DNA of 64,000 nt from Rhodocollybia butyracea (GCA_015501585.1 JADNRY010000190.1:60508-124507); one strand, 5' to 3'; positions 22,269 to 35,452 are shown, counted from the first letter of the stretch. Made by a program: numbers and translations. The notes: a model not told the origin generated them from the sequence alone.

Positions 22269-25200
22269 TCATACACGGTTATCTGCTTCTTGGTGACCCC
22301 CCTGCAGCACCGTTGGTTGTGCATCCTCGGTATGGTTTTGTTCAGGCTCTTCGCTGCGCTGGAACGTATTAGCCCTGTGGCTGAAGTATTGACTAGTAGT
22401 CTCCGCATCGATCTCGTCGTGAAGTTTAAAGTCGCCGGGCAGCCTGGTGTTGACGTCAGGTCAATATATGGAGTATCAGAGCAACTTTCGTACATTACTG
22501 CTCTGTCAATGGCGACGGGCAGACCACGGTGGCGACCACGAAGCATGACGAAACAAAGAATCAGCTTCGAAAGTGGTCGGAATGCACCCGAGAGGGAGTA
22601 GTTTTCCTGTGATAATTTAAGTACACATACAACACACTTTGTGAAAACTGACTCACAGTTGGTAAACCCAAACTCAATCCGACAGTGCCGTATGCAGAGG
22701 TGATTTCAAACTACTTCGTCATGAGCAATGTAAAACACACAACAACATATATACATACTATAATATTGAAGACGTTGAACCAGGTGGCCTTGGAAGTATC
22801 GTCGAGGTTTGGTCGCTAGAAAGTTTACCTCAATGAGGTTCAGAAAAGGAGACATAAAACCTACTTCGATGATACAAATGAGGAAAAGGGACAAGGCGAG
22901 CCACCACATATCTGATAAAATTGTGAGCTTAAGAACTACAAGCGAACAGTGAGATTTACCAAACGATAGTTGTTTTCTTGCATGCATGGCGAGATATTTG
23001 CTCCATACTGTTATTCTAGCCCCGGGTTGAAACTCGTTTTCATCCATGTTTTCCGGGTCCCTAAACACACCCAGGGACTGTTCCTCGTAGACATTCGTAG
23101 ATCGTACACTCATGGCTATAGGGTCTATTACAAACAAACAAAATTGGTAGCCCGACAATGAAGACTGCATCGACTTACAAACGGAGATATACATCATGTA
23201 GATGTAGAGCACTCTACGAAGATCAGTCAACCGAAAATGAGATAGGAATCAAGCACAATGTACTTACTTGACGGCTGGCGCTAGTGCTGCAAGTGGAACA
23301 ATACCGAAACCCGCAGCTCTGACAGCTACTCCCTGTAATAAGCCAACAATAAGGCGTGTACCTACAGGTATATCTTCGATAGCGGGGTTTCCAATGTCCA
23401 ATATAATGAAGGAGAGCCAATCGGTAAGACTGTACTCATGAATCAGTTCATTTTCACTGAAAATACTTGGAGATAAAAATATACTTGAGGGTTATGACCA
23501 CCACCAATAGGAACCAAGTCTGTTGAGAGGGAAACATGTAGATGAAACATCGCCGTGGGTGGTCTAAGAGGAAGTTCAAGGTCTCATTCAGACGCGATGT
23601 TCGAGGGACCACTTTTGACAACAGATATCTGAGAAGACAGCTCAGCTTTAGAAGGAAGGTCGTACGAGATACCCTACATTATTGCTCGTAGACTAGATTT
23701 TCGATGATGTGATGTCAGCAGGAATCAATGGAACTTGAAAGAGCTTACAAGATAGGCTAGAGAGTACAATTAGCCGCAGAAGAGAAACGAAAAAACAAGT
23801 ATTAACTGACGAAAGCAGTATTTCCAGCAAGGATCATAAGAATAACGAACACAATGACAGGATATGCTGTTTGGAAGGGGATCATGGACTGATCTACGAG
23901 CGAGGTCCCAGTATTTGTGTAAGCGGACACCATTTGAAAGAGGGAGTACCTGTATTCTTAGTGAATCCAGGCCAAGCCACCAGTAAACAAAAAAGGCACA
24001 CCAAGTCGAGGATACAGGCCGGAACAAAGCTGGCGGAAGAAGATCGTCATCCCATTTTGGCAAAGTCATATAAGAGGCTACGACTATAAAAGATATTAGC
24101 TGTGCACCGATGTGATACTATAAAGGAAAACCAGTTAAAGATTTACTGCACAAATTCACAAAAAAAACATACTCCAGCAACGATCCAGAGCAGGGCGTTG
24201 AGGGCGCGATATTCAACGCCACCGAGCTCCTACATAAGGAAAAATTCAGTTACATGAAGTCCAGTTACAGCCAACACCACACCTCCATTTGCTCGTCTGA
24301 AAGCAGCGGAAAAGCCGAGTTCCTTCCGACAACGGCCTCGAAGGAAATATACGGTACGGCTTTCGCACCGGGAGGTATATGGGCGCCTCGCTGCGATGCA
24401 AGGGTGGTAGACATCGGCATAGTGATTGTCCTCGTCAACTTGCGTTTGAGCTTGGGGAAAAACCTGTCGATAAGTTTGTGTATCACTTCGTATGGCATAG
24501 GAAATCCACCAAAGTCCTTGTGCATTGCCCCTGGAGTAGATTTGTGGCTGCTATATGTAGGTACATTCATAAGCGAGTGAGAATTCACCGACATGCGTCG
24601 TATGAATTCTGAGCAGAAATTATTAGCTACACCATCACCCGCCCTCAAGATGAACTTACGACGATCGTCGATTTGCAATGGTTCTGCGGTTGGCCGAATT
24701 GGACTGTGGTCTTCCCGTTGCGGCTCCATGCGAGTACGACGCCGGGGCAGAGTGGTAAACTCAACTTTGGAGTCTTGAACGTCATAGTATCAAGTTGAAA
24801 CAGCGACAATGCAAAGAAAACAACATACTAGGTTGGCCTTGAGGAAATGCGTCTCCGGAGGGATCCGAAAGCCGGCGCAGGATTATTCTAGAACGATAAG
24901 TTTGCGTAAAACCATAACAAAGAGACGAGTTCACCCTGGTTCTTCACCGGTAGGTGTTTCGCTTTCTGGCGATGGTATTTGTTGGAAAGCGGCCTGCGAT
25001 TGTGAACCCACCGTCCCTATCGGTATTCTATCTCCCTCGCTAATCCACCCACTAGGGTTAACAAATTGTGGTGCATTGTCCATTCTCCTAATCATATCGG
25101 CCCTGAGCTTCGCCGGGGTCTTGCGGCCTTTCTCTCCGGAAGTACTAGCCATGGGCAGCCCATGGCCTTTGCGGCCTTTGAAGAGAGTGACGATTGAACG

Positions 25201-25734
25201 GGACCACCGAACGAGGAGATTACCTCGCTCTTTTGGTAGAGTGACTTTGTTCTTGGCGGCGACGGCTTCGATAAGGTGTTCAAACTTCTTCTCAAAGTAG
25301 TACCTGCGTCGAGACATTGAGCAAGTTTTCGTCTAAGGCGCACTTATTGTTCCTACTTTCGAATGTAAACCATGACCCATGAGACAAAAACCTAAAAATA
25401 ATCAAGAAAAAGCGAAGAAGGAAAGCGCACAGAACGCACTGGACTGCCGAGGCACATCTGTATGAATAAAATAACTTGCTGCCAGGGTGTCAAAGAGCTC
25501 AAATCAACCGTTGCCAAACCGCAGACGGTCATTGCGCTGACGCAGTTGAACAAAGCATCAATATACTTGATCTTGTAACGGCCATTGCTTGCAAAGAATA
25601 TGGCAGAGAAGATTAGAGGAGTGAAAGTACTAAAATTTGATCAGGGCTTGAAGGGTGTTTGCATGAAGATCTACACACAAGAATAGAATGTGAATACGAT
25701 AGAAATTGAGATGTCGTCTGAGAGATAGTAGCAT
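22269..25734 (-). CDS. TRK1: TRK-family potassium transporter
   Basis: Twenty-one exons on the minus strand: 25679-25734, 25440-25629, 25357-25391, 24935-25303, 24829-24887, 24660-24773, 24283-24608, 24173-24229, 24002-24117, 23811-23949, 23749-23756, 23678-23692, 23485-23628, 23268-23429, 23179-23213, 22960-23124, 22865-22911, 22759-22815, 22657-22710, 22494-22606, 22269-22443; 811 aa. All four pore loops of the TRK/HKT fold are present: SAMTVCGLAT (50-59), SAYTNTGTS (449-457), VRAAGFG (579-585) and SAYGTVGLS (703-711). A long hydrophilic loop (about 95-385) separates repeats 1 and 2, as in fungal Trk1. High-affinity K+ uptake at the plasma membrane. Stop codons of this gene and the helicase are 63 bp apart, tail to tail. 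Exons 11 and 12 are only 8 and 15 nt. Confidence 0.93.
23749..23756 (-). other. 8-nt microexon of the TRK gene
   Basis: Encodes Pro, Ile and the first two bases of Phe in the conserved AGNTAFPIFLR stretch. Upstream intron 23757-23810 ends CTCTCTAG and the downstream intron 23693-23748 starts GTAAGC. The next exon is 15 nt (23678-23692). Both are needed to keep the family motif and the frame. Confidence 0.75.
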
Positions 25735-26584
25735 GAGTGTTTGACGTTAGGATTTGCGTCTCGCCAAAGATGTCAAGCAGAGGGATGGTGGCGCGCAAAG
25801 AAATGTCTTAGGGAGGCTGTGTCAGTAATTCCAAAGTAACTCGGTCGTCATAATCGAGTCGATGTAAATTGGTTCCGCGATGAGTCTTCCATATGATTCC
25901 CACAGTCCCCGGTCTTATCTAATCTTTCATTTCCATATTTTTTATATTTTTCTTCTTTTCAACTCTCGAGGCTAGCTAGTCTCTCTGTCTCTGGACAGTG
26001 AAGCTAAAAAATCACCGTGATGAATCCGTCGAACGACCACAACTGGATATAGGATTTGATGCCGAGCTCTTTGGCATCTTTTATCGGGAGATCACTCCTG
26101 ATCACTCCGTCGTCAACATGTGGAGTTGCTCCAATGCTCCTTTAGCTTTAACCTTATGTAATGTTCGTACGACTTCGTTGGTTCAAGCGATTTACATTCG
26201 ATTGGGAAGCTCATCTCTTCATCTTTAAATTGTCCCGCTTTGCCCTCTTTGTTTTGCACTTTTCATTTCTTCAACCCAATGCAATGATGATAGATGATTA
26301 TACGTACAATAAATTGTAGTATGTACAATGAAAGTCCACAGCTTTGAACATTATTTCGATCCTAGACCTAATAGAGACTAACTCTCTGTTACTGTAATAG
26401 ACTCAATGCTATACACTACTGACTACGATAGATAAAACAATCTGCAGTGGCAAAAAACAAACAAATGGTATGTAAAATCGAATAAAGAAAACACGACAAA
26501 AGTGACGATGCAAAAGGCAATAAAAAAATGAACGAGTGAAGTGCATGGATAGTAAATAAGTATGAAAAGCAGCGTGGATGCAGT
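25735..26584. other. intergenic: TRK upstream region and eIF4G 3' UTR
   Basis: No supportable gene. A pyrimidine-rich stretch with TATTTTTTATATTTTTCTTC occurs at about 25935-25960, upstream of the TRK start. The plus-strand frame 25998-26228 has no family signature. Confidence 0.45.
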
Positions 26585-29500
26585 CTATGATGAAAGCGTA
26601 AGAAGCTTGTCCCCATTCTCGGCCGACTTTGAAGCAATAGCGGTCCGTTGCTCCTCAGACAGGCCAGCGCCCTTGACCATTATAGCAAAAAGATCGGTCG
26701 CCTTCGGTGCATCAATGGCAATATCGTCCAAAAACTCTGCGATGCCATTGAAACCTTCTTCGAACGCCAGTGGTGAACAAAGCTTCTTGGATGAAGCTCG
26801 CTCGAAAAATTCACCGACCAGTTTCGCGTCAGTCTCCTTCGACTCAATAGCGAGCGAGACAAGCTTGTCGACAAGAGAGTGATGGTGGCTGGATGGGAGC
26901 TTGGCAAAGTAGACCTCGGCCTCATCGAGGTTGCGAACCCCAAAGAATTCCTTCGTATCTTCAGAAATCTTCTTCTTCGCCTCCTCATCCGACATTTCCT
27001 GCTCAGAATCATCCATAATCTCTTCATCCGAGTCAGTATCTGACTCTTGAGTAGGCGCACCCGCCTCGACGGGTCTGGTCCGAGGTTGCAAGATAAGGCG
27101 TTTGCGTTGGGGTGCAGGTTCTGGTACACCTCCTGGTCCCAAATCAATGCTCGTCTTGCGGCTTGGCGGTCTGCTAGATTTAGAGATCGCCTCTGCAGCT
27201 TCGACGTTCTGGAGCATCTGGAACATGTTCGCGCTCGAGTTGGTCCGTGACAGCGATTCACGCTTGCTGTCCTTTTTGCCTGCGAACACGCTACTAGGAC
27301 CAAATGTCATAGGGGTACCCTTGCTACTGCTACTAATTTGTCCAAACTTGGACAGATCTCCTGCCTTGGGGGGAGGACGAGGAGTGTTACCAGTGACAGT
27401 CCAACCATCAGGACCGGCTTGGCTTTCGTTTCTGTTCCCGCCGCGGTGAGATCCTGGACGTGACATGGCTAATCGCGTGAAGGACTCCTTCTCCGCCGCA
27501 GCCTTCTCCTTGGCAGCCTATCGAAAGGGTGTGAGATGGAAGAATACATTCGAGATGAGGATATGAACTTACCGCTTCATGAATTTTGGCGATTGTAGTA
27601 GGAGCGGCCACGGCGTTTCTTTGCTGCCATTTACGCTCGCGAAGCTCGATGATATCCTAGGAAAACGATATGAGGTTGCAGCCAAAAGTTATCAGGATCA
27701 TACACACCTGTAACATGTATTGCATACGAGAATTGACGTTTTGACTCTTCGTCAGTTCCTTCATGCGATCAAAGTAGACATTCATATGGGCACGGGCTTT
27801 GGCGGTGTCAAGCATCGCGCCGACAGTGGTGAGAAGCTTGCAAAGCGACTCGATTTCCTCTTCTTCCGGGTTCTCGACATTCCCAAGAAGTTTCTTGACA
27901 CATTCGTGCATGATACGCTCTGTCAACATCTGCAGCTTGAAAAGTTCACCGATGAACTTGATGAGACCGAGACCTTGACGCTTCGCCTTCTGCGCGGCGT
28001 AGTACTCGTCCGAGTAAAGAGCAACCTCTTCTTCACCCTTCGACTCACTGGCAGCCTTGGCAGCCTTGTCCTCGATCGCCTTCGTAGCAGCTGCTGCAGC
28101 CGTGGCCTCTTTGTTGACCCAACCACGCTCAAAGTCCTCCTGACACCGATTAAGAAGATATTTGCGGAACAGATGACCACCAGCGATAGGCTTCCCCTCC
28201 GAATTCTTGATTCCATCGTCTTGGACCTTAGGACTGATTTGCTCCATCATCTTTCGACAAAGACGGGCATACATTTCAGACCAGGTAGCTTCGTCAGTTG
28301 CCTTCTCGAAGACAAGACGAATGACCTGTATGAGTGTTCGTCCATCCTTCTCTTTCTCCGATTTGTTCGCCCAAGTAATAATCTGGTCAGAATAGAATCG
28401 AATTTCTCCATCGTGAGTTTGTTGAGCAGGGCCTTGACTTTACGATCAACGACTTCTGGAGAGTCTGGATCAATTACAGCGGATAAAGTTTTTCTATCCC
28501 ATCGATTCTCTGACATCTGTAATGGCGCAACGGGCTCGAGAGGAATACCACCAGGACCATATGTGACATGACCGCCGTGTTGGTGACTCGGCCCTGACGG
28601 AGCCTTGTTTGCCTCGGTACGCTTGTCACCGCGTTTACTCCTAGTGCGACCAGTATGCATTTGAGAGCCAGGACCACCGGAGCTGGCTGTTCGTTGCATA
28701 CTTGTAGGACGTAATGGAATAGCAGCACCCATTGACACAGTACGATTAGCGTTCTGGTATCTCTCTTCGCTAGTAAGTTTCGAGCTGGTAGCGCCGAAAT
28801 GACCCATGCCTCCGCCGAAAGGACCACCTGCAGCAGGTTTGAAACCAGGTCCGACATTGAGAGAGGGTGAACGTGCAACAGCGGCTCCTGATCGGTTTCC
28901 ACGTTGAGACCCACCACGGACCATAGGGTAAGGCATGGTTTGTGATTCAAGACCAATAGCATCGAGAGGAGGAAGGTTGTCGGGCTTTTCTTTACAAATG
29001 GACATAAACTGCATGAGAAAGTCTCGGTCGTATCTAAACGACATTGTAAGCTTATATAGTGATGAAAAGTAATGTCGAAAATCACCTAAATTTACCATCC
29101 TTGGCATTGACATTGAGCTCCACCTTGGGGCTTCGGACACCTTCGGGATAAGGAACACGACCGAGATCATCAATGATTCGAGCAGTAGCAAGTGCTGAAG
29201 GGAGAGGAGCAGGAATGTTTGGCTTGCCAGAGACAGTCGAAAGGTCAAGGGGACCTGGTCGACGCTTACCTGGCAGAGGCTCTATTGGAGTGGTGTCGAT
29301 GCGGAGAGGTTTTTTGTCTTCACTATTGATTCACTAGGCTTCTCCTCCGGAGAATCGGCAGATGAGACATCCTCGATAAGTTCGCCTTCCTCCGGTTCAT
29401 CAGCCTTGGATTGAGCCAAAGCCAAAGCCTCTTCCTCCTCAGCCTTGGCCTTGGCTGCAGCTTCCTCCTCTTCCTGACGAAGACGGGCTTGTTCTTCCTC

Positions 29501-31451
29501 CTCCTCTTTCTTCTTGCGTTCTTCCTCCTCTTTACGCAGTTTCTCCTCTGCCTCGGCTTTTAGTCTCTCCTCCTTACGAAGACGTTCTTCCTCAGCTAGC
29601 CGTGCCTTTTCTTCCTCCTCTGCTTTTATCCTCCGTCGTTCCCTTTCTTCTTCTTCCTCTTTTGCTTTGCGCTCAGCTTCCTCCTTCTCCCTTGCCTTTC
29701 GCTCAGCCTCAGCTTTTTCCTTTTCCTTCCGCTCAGCCTCTTCTTTCTCCTTCTTTATACGCTCCTCTTTCTCCTTCTTGATCCGCTCCTCACGCTCCTT
29801 CTCCTCCTTGGCTTTTCTCTCTGCTTCCTCTTGGCTTTCCGCTCCTTTTCAAGGGCAGCAGCCTTTGCTTGTGCCTCTTCCTCGCGCTTCTTCTTGGAAT
29901 CTGGCGCAATGATAGGAATCGCACGTTTAGGAGAGTTCAAACCAGAGGGTGGAGATGTTATCGGGGAAGCGGCTATAGGAGTAGACTGATGGCTCTGACT
30001 TTGTTTGAAGTTTTGAAGATCAAGCTCTGAGCCATCGTCTCTTTTGATGACAATCTTCGAAGTTGGCCGAGGAACAAAGGCTCTAGCGTCTGTATTTAGC
30101 CTGGCGCTACCTGGCATGGACGCGGAGGATGGTGTGGGAGGAGGTGAGGATAGTCCGCTCATGCTATTGGATGACGAGTGCGAGAGAGGTAAAGGATGTG
30201 GGCTGTGCGGAGCGGCGGAAGCATGTGAAGGCGTAGGCGTACCCGGAGGGCCGCCTTGTAACGGAGGATGAGGATTTCGAGGAGACATGGGCATAGGATG
30301 TGGACCTCCTTGTGACGGGTGGTGTTGTTGGAGTGAAGGGTGCTGCTGGGGATGTGGCGGCATTTGCTGAGGCGGCATACCATAGCCACCCCAAGGCGGT
30401 GGGGGATACATATAAGTTTCATGAGGCATTCCAGGTATTGGGTACTAAGGGTACCAACAGTTAGTGACAAGTTGAGATAATGAAGGAAATTTAGTAGCTT
30501 ACATAGTAAGGATTCCAACCAGGCATCTGCACTGGAGGTTGCATCTGAGGAGGCTGTACATTGGGTTGTTGGCCAGGATGAGGATGGGAAGCCATACGAG
30601 GACTACCCATGGGTGGTTGCATCGAAGGTCCAGGCGGAGCATTTGCATTATTGGGCGGCCGAGGCCCGTTTCCATTTGACATCTGCTGTCTGGGGTAGTT
30701 TGGTGATCTCGGTGTAGTAGGAGCACCTGCTGCCGAAGAATTTGGCGGCGCGCGCATAGGTACAAATGAAGTAAACTGAGGAGTACCCATTGGCCCGCCA
30801 GATGACGATGACTGAGGGGGTAGATTTGCGGGTCGTGTGGAGGGAGAGGAAGTGTCTGGTGATGCAGATGGGGATGAGGAAACGTTCATGAAAAATTTGC
30901 GAACGTCAACTTTTGCGGCGGGAGCTGAGGATGCTGATGATGACGTTGATGCGCCTGAAATAGAGGCAGACGATGAAGCCTGGCTCAAGGGTGGTTTTGT
31001 TGAGGCCGAGACGGACGATTTTCCGTTCATCTGGCTGAGAGTCGCTGGCACAGAGCCAAAAGACTTTACGCCTTCAGCAGAGGCTTTAATAGCGGGCGTT
31101 GCCGCTGGCGAGGAGGAAATCGGCGCCGAGGCATCGTCTATGGACCCAAAAGAGACCGCTGAGCCTGGATATTGTCAGCTTCTCCAGGAAAAGTACCACA
31201 GACGCGCATTTACCTGTTTTTGTGGCACCTACGTTGTTGCGAGGTATACTTACACCATCTTTTATTGGAATTCCTTGACCAAGCGTACTAGGCCGTCTAG
31301 AGTGCGTAGGATGAGCCGGGGCGGAATTCGGCGGTGCAGGAGATTGCGAGCGCGGCGAAGCACTTTGTGGAGGACCTTTAGACCAAGCCGACTTTGATGG
31401 TAACTGGGACGCAGGAATCTTCGGTGCTGAAGCGACTGACGATTTGCTCAT
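26585..31451 (-). CDS. eIF4G: Translation initiation factor eIF4G, frame broken by three single-base losses
   Basis: Exons on the minus strand: 31214-31451, 30503-31164, 29086-30444, 27708-29033, 27573-27656, 26585-27517. The N-terminus is low-complexity (SKSAWSKGPPQSASPRSQSP, then Pro/Gln-rich). A Lys/Glu helix follows, then EPEEGELIED, an eIF4E-binding-like RYDRDFLMQFM, the MIF4G domain (EKFDSI, SDQIITWANK, RLCRKMMEQISP, RCQEDFERGW) and a C-terminal MA3-like part. Domains lie in three different frames: shifts are needed near 29830, 29322 and 28393, each equal to one missing base. With those allowed the protein is about 1534 aa, normal for fungal eIF4G. An essential single-copy gene is unlikely to be dead, so base-calling errors are the simplest reading. 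Role: scaffold joining cap-binding eIF4E, eIF4A and the ribosome. Confidence 0.88.
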
Positions 31452-31922
31452 TCTGTAGTAAAGAAAATAAGCACTTTTTTATTGTTGAAAGCAAGTAAGA
31501 AAACTGACGAATTTTTTGAAAAAAGAGGATCCAGAGATCTGATTATGTCTGTGAGGAGAGGTCGTTACGAAGGACCTGCCAGCAGGCTAGAAAGCAGCTG
31601 GTAAAGAGATGGGGTGGTTCTAAAAAAGAAACAAGCACGGACGCTCTGAGCAGCAATCCGGTCACAGTGTCTGTCCTTGACGAGGAAGACGAGCAAAAGC
31701 AGGACGTCTCAGAAAAATCGGTCAGCTCCGCGTGGTCGCCGGCGTTCCGGCACCCGGCCGGGTGAGTCAACCGGGTCCGACGCATAGCATACAGCTTGCA
31801 CCGAAACACGTCTGGAAACACGAGATATATCCATCAATTCACGTTCATGTTCATCTGCAAAATGGCATCCGCCGATTAAAAAACAATATACCAAGTACAA
31901 AAATAAAGTGCGTGTCGGCTGG
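31452..31922. other. eIF4G upstream region
   Basis: About 470 bases between the eIF4G start and the decayed membrane gene. Short frames at 31543-31821 (minus) and 31732-31926 (plus) overlap and lack any signature. Likely promoter and 5' leader of eIF4G. Confidence 0.45.
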
Positions 31923-33113
31923 TTAGATGGCTACTGCCACATCCTTCGGTTTTAGCTCTAAAAAGAAACGCGCGTCTCCTTCCCCTCCTTCTTCTCTCTC
32001 TGGGAGCGCAGACCCTATTGTAGAAGAAAATGTATCGTTCCCTCACCCTCTAGTAGCAAAATGATGCCAAGACTCTATACCCTCTGTACGGCTCCTCGTC
32101 ACACGTCTTTCTTCAAAGTTCAAATCATCGGAGGCGAGGCCAAGACTCGTCATCACAATGATTGTCACGGTCGGAACAATAGCAATAGCCCTAAGCCAAG
32201 CAAAAAGGATGTTAATCACTATTCATGGCTCGAATGATAGATGAAACCTGATGAAACTCGCAGTGAGCAAAAGGATCATAGATGATATAAAAGACTGTCT
32301 TTATTATTATTCAAGAAATACGTACAGAGTGATTTCGATTACCAGTGTTGACGAGCATATCGCACCAGACTCGATAACGAATGTCAAGACTCGTCGATAT
32401 TTGAAGCTTGATTCATGGAGAGAAACCATCAACTTTTCCAGTAAAGGATGCACCGACCATATTCTGAAAGCAATAAGCGTAACCACAACATTGGTCGCAA
32501 GCGACAGTGAACCATTCCATGTCTTCAATTGTGAACCGGCCCTCGCAAATGTGACAGCCTGGTCAAACCCCCATACTACAAGTAGATGGGACGAACAACT
32601 CCAGGTATAAACAGACAATTCCTACCTGCAGAAGCTATGATTAAAAGGATCGGAAGTATGGATGGAAGCCATTTCTTTCCCCAGGCACTATGGCATCGCC
32701 ATACCTGAGCCCAAGTAAAATTCAGTAATACAGCGACTGAGCGCAGACTCACCATGAACCCCCGCCCAGAGATGGAGTTTATAGTGTGGAGCGTCCCTCT
32801 TGCAACATTAACGGGTACATGCCAGAAAAAATGCAGAAGGAGTTCCTGCCTCGCCACGTAGTACAGTAAATCCCTCGATCAAGCGGTAAAATTTGAGAGG
32901 GGTGGTCGGGAAGAGGGACATTATTGCAACACCAATAGTAACAATCTTGTTGAGGGGGTATTTTCGTCTGTAGTATCTAACGATGAAAAAGTACAAGGAA
33001 GAATAGTAACATATTGATTCCTTTCAGCTGTCTTGGACTTGCAGGGATAAGCATAGTTTCAACCGGATTGCAGTTAGATAGGCTCAGTCCAGAGATATCT
33101 GAGAACTCACCAT
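31923..33113 (-). pseudogene. Decayed tandem copy of the multi-pass membrane gene at 34172-35452
   Basis: Aligns along its length with the intact neighbour but carries several breaks. Codon 10 is TGA where the neighbour has CGA. Exon 1 then loses a base before the first intron. The second exon needs two shifts: one before YFFIVRYYRRKYPLNKIVT and one after GTPSAFFLA, where the frame of VPVNVARGTLHTINS resumes. A TGA lies in frame near 32043-32045, after which the neighbour's tail is still readable to 31923. Recognisable remaining parts include ATNVVVTLIAFRIW and LHESSFKYRRVLTFVIESGA. Too many independent lesions for sequencing error alone. Confidence 0.85.
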
Positions 33114-34171
33114 GATGATGTGGATACGGAAGGGGATGAACAGAGAAGGAATACGCGTGTGAACATGGACGATCCGCCGACTTATCCACTATGCGAAAAA
33201 GGTAAATTTAAGAATTGTTATCAATTCTTAACATGCCAGGTCATATATAGGAAGAACTACGGGGGCTGCTATAGTCTCGTAAAGCATGTTTTTAGCTTGG
33301 GTTGGCCTGCACCTGACTACTCTGTACATATGTACTACTTACAGTGGAATAATGAGAATATGATGCGCATCTAGATCAATCTTCAAAATGCATGCTATTC
33401 AGGGTCACAAAAAATCCCTAATAAGCCGTAGCCACAGAAAAGCCCCTGAGTAGGCTTGTTTGAAAGTTAATATGAAAGTTTGAAGGAAAAGGCATTTCTA
33501 CAGTCCTGGGATGCAAATAGACCAACTGGACTATCACGCGAGGTTGGTACTGTGTATTGTTCAAAATGCGGAAGATAGTGATACGCGAGGTAGGAACACA
33601 GGAAGGATCGAGAATATCGTCGTTGAAGAGTTGGCGCCAAATGCTCAACGCTCAACGGCGGGCATCATCAAATTCACTGGAAATTGATTGCACTTCTCAT
33701 GCCATAAAAAATATACAAAGAATCACGTTAGTAGAGCCACTGACTGGAGGTAAGTACCACCGGACTCAAAACCCTGTCAACGTCAGTGGCATACATTCTC
33801 ATACATTCTAAGTACAAGTAAGTATGCGAAGGGCGAGGAGAATTGAGTATTAGCCCAATAGGAATTGGTTTCAGGAGATTAATAAACCATAGCATCCCTA
33901 ATGAAGTTAGCATCAACAGCATCCTAAAATGGGAATGAAGCTAGAATAGTAATAATACTTATCGCCTGGCGCAAGGAGCCAAGCGAAAAGTTTACGTCTA
34001 TTGCTCTGAGTCTGTCCGTCAACGATGGAGACGAACAAACTTCCTACGTGCGACGCCTGCAAATTTACAAAGTAAGTGGAGCCAATTTCAATTCAGCTAG
34101 TAAGCGCGAGGTATTGCTCTGAGAATATTTGAACACAGGATAAAGTTTGTACATAACCCTACATGACCTGA
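33114..34171. other. intergenic between the two membrane-gene copies
   Basis: No supportable gene. Short frames around 33418-33655 (minus) and 33557-33811 (plus) overlap and show no domain. Confidence 0.4.
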
Positions 34172-35452
34172 CTAGACGACCAGTGCCGGATCCTTTGGCT
34201 TCAGCTCCAAGAAAAAACCCACGTTTCCTTCCTCTCTATCTCCTCCCGCTTCCCTCTCTGGTAATGACCCGATCGTGGAAGAAAAATTATCCGTTCCCCC
34301 TATTCTAGCAAACTGCGGCCGAGACTCCAAAGCATTCGTACGATTCTTTGTCGTGCGTTTTTCTTCGGAGTTCAAGTCATTGGAGGTGAGGCCAAGACTC
34401 GTCATCACGATGATAGTGGTTGGAACAATAGCCTAGCAAAAGGAGGTTAATCATAGCTCGGCTCCTGTTGACAGAGAGAGCTTACAGTGAGTTGAGCAAT
34501 TGGGTCATAGATGATGTAAAAGGCATTGTTGTTCAAGAAATACAGAGTGATTTCGATTACCAGTGCTGACGAGTATACCGCACCAGACTCGATAACGAGT
34601 GTCAAGACTCGGCGGTATTTGAAGCTTGATTCATGGAGAGGACTGACTTCTCGGCTTAACCACCTAAATAAATCATCAACTCTCTCGTTAAAGAGACAGA
34701 CGGCTCGAACACTAACCATATTCTGAAAGCAATGAGAGACGTAACGACAACATTAGTCGTAAGCGACAGCGAAAACAGCGACCCATTCCATATTTCCAGC
34801 TGAGAACTGAACGCAGAATGGGTTGATTTAGCCTGCGCAAAGATAACAGCCTGACCAAACCCGCATACTACAAGTAGATGAGATGAACAACTTTAGGCGT
34901 GAACAGACAATTCTTACCTGCAGAAGCTATAATTAAAAGGATTGGAAGTATGGAGGGGAGCCATTTCTGTCCCCAGACATTATAGCATCGCCACACCTGA
35001 GCCCAAGTAAAAGTCAGTGAGTACAACCCACTCTGAGTTTTGAGCTTGAATTCACCATAATACTATCGCCAAAGACAGAATTTACAGTGTGGAGCGTCAC
35101 TTTTGCGACATTGGCAGGTATAGACACGTCTGAAAAAAATGCCGAGGGACCTCCAGGTGCATCGCGCAGAACAATAAACCCCTCGATCAACCGATAGAAT
35201 CCGAGAGACACATGGGTGGTCGAGAAGAGGAACATCAATACTGCAACAGTAATAATAATCTTGCTGAGACGGTATTTTCGCTTGTATTTGACAATAAAGA
35301 GGTACGAGAAGAATAAGAGCATATTGATTCCTGGTACCGTCCGTTTCAATATCGGATATTATGTGTCAAGGAGATAACATACCATAGAAGAGAGTTTCCA
35401 GCCAGATGGCGGTTAGATAGGCTCGGTCTAGCGGTATCTGAGAGCTCGTCAT
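34172..35452 (-). CDS. Multi-pass (about seven-helix) membrane protein of an agaricomycete family
   Basis: Six exons on the minus strand (35383-35452, 35056-35330, 34918-34996, 34717-34867, 34486-34663, 34172-34432) give 337 aa. It starts MTSSQIPLDRAYLTAIWLET. Hydrophobic segments follow at about residues 15-45, 50-75, 100-125, 130-150, 160-190, 205-230 and 235-260, including SLTTNVVVTSLIAFRIWW, VLTLVIESGAVYSSALVIEI and AIVPTTIIVMTSLGLT. The tail is hydrophilic and cytosolic-looking. This topology is one of the commonest uncharacterised families in mushrooms, often in tandem arrays. A receptor-like role has been suggested by shape only; nothing here proves it. The upstream neighbour is a dead duplicate. 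Confidence 0.82.

Noticed and set aside
27720..28571. Plus-strand 283-codon frame
   Set aside because: Antisense of the eIF4G MIF4G region; no domain of its own.
29514..29912. Plus-strand 132-codon serine-rich frame
   Set aside because: Antisense of the Lys/Glu-rich linker of eIF4G; serine-leucine repetition is a mirror of GAG/AAG codons.
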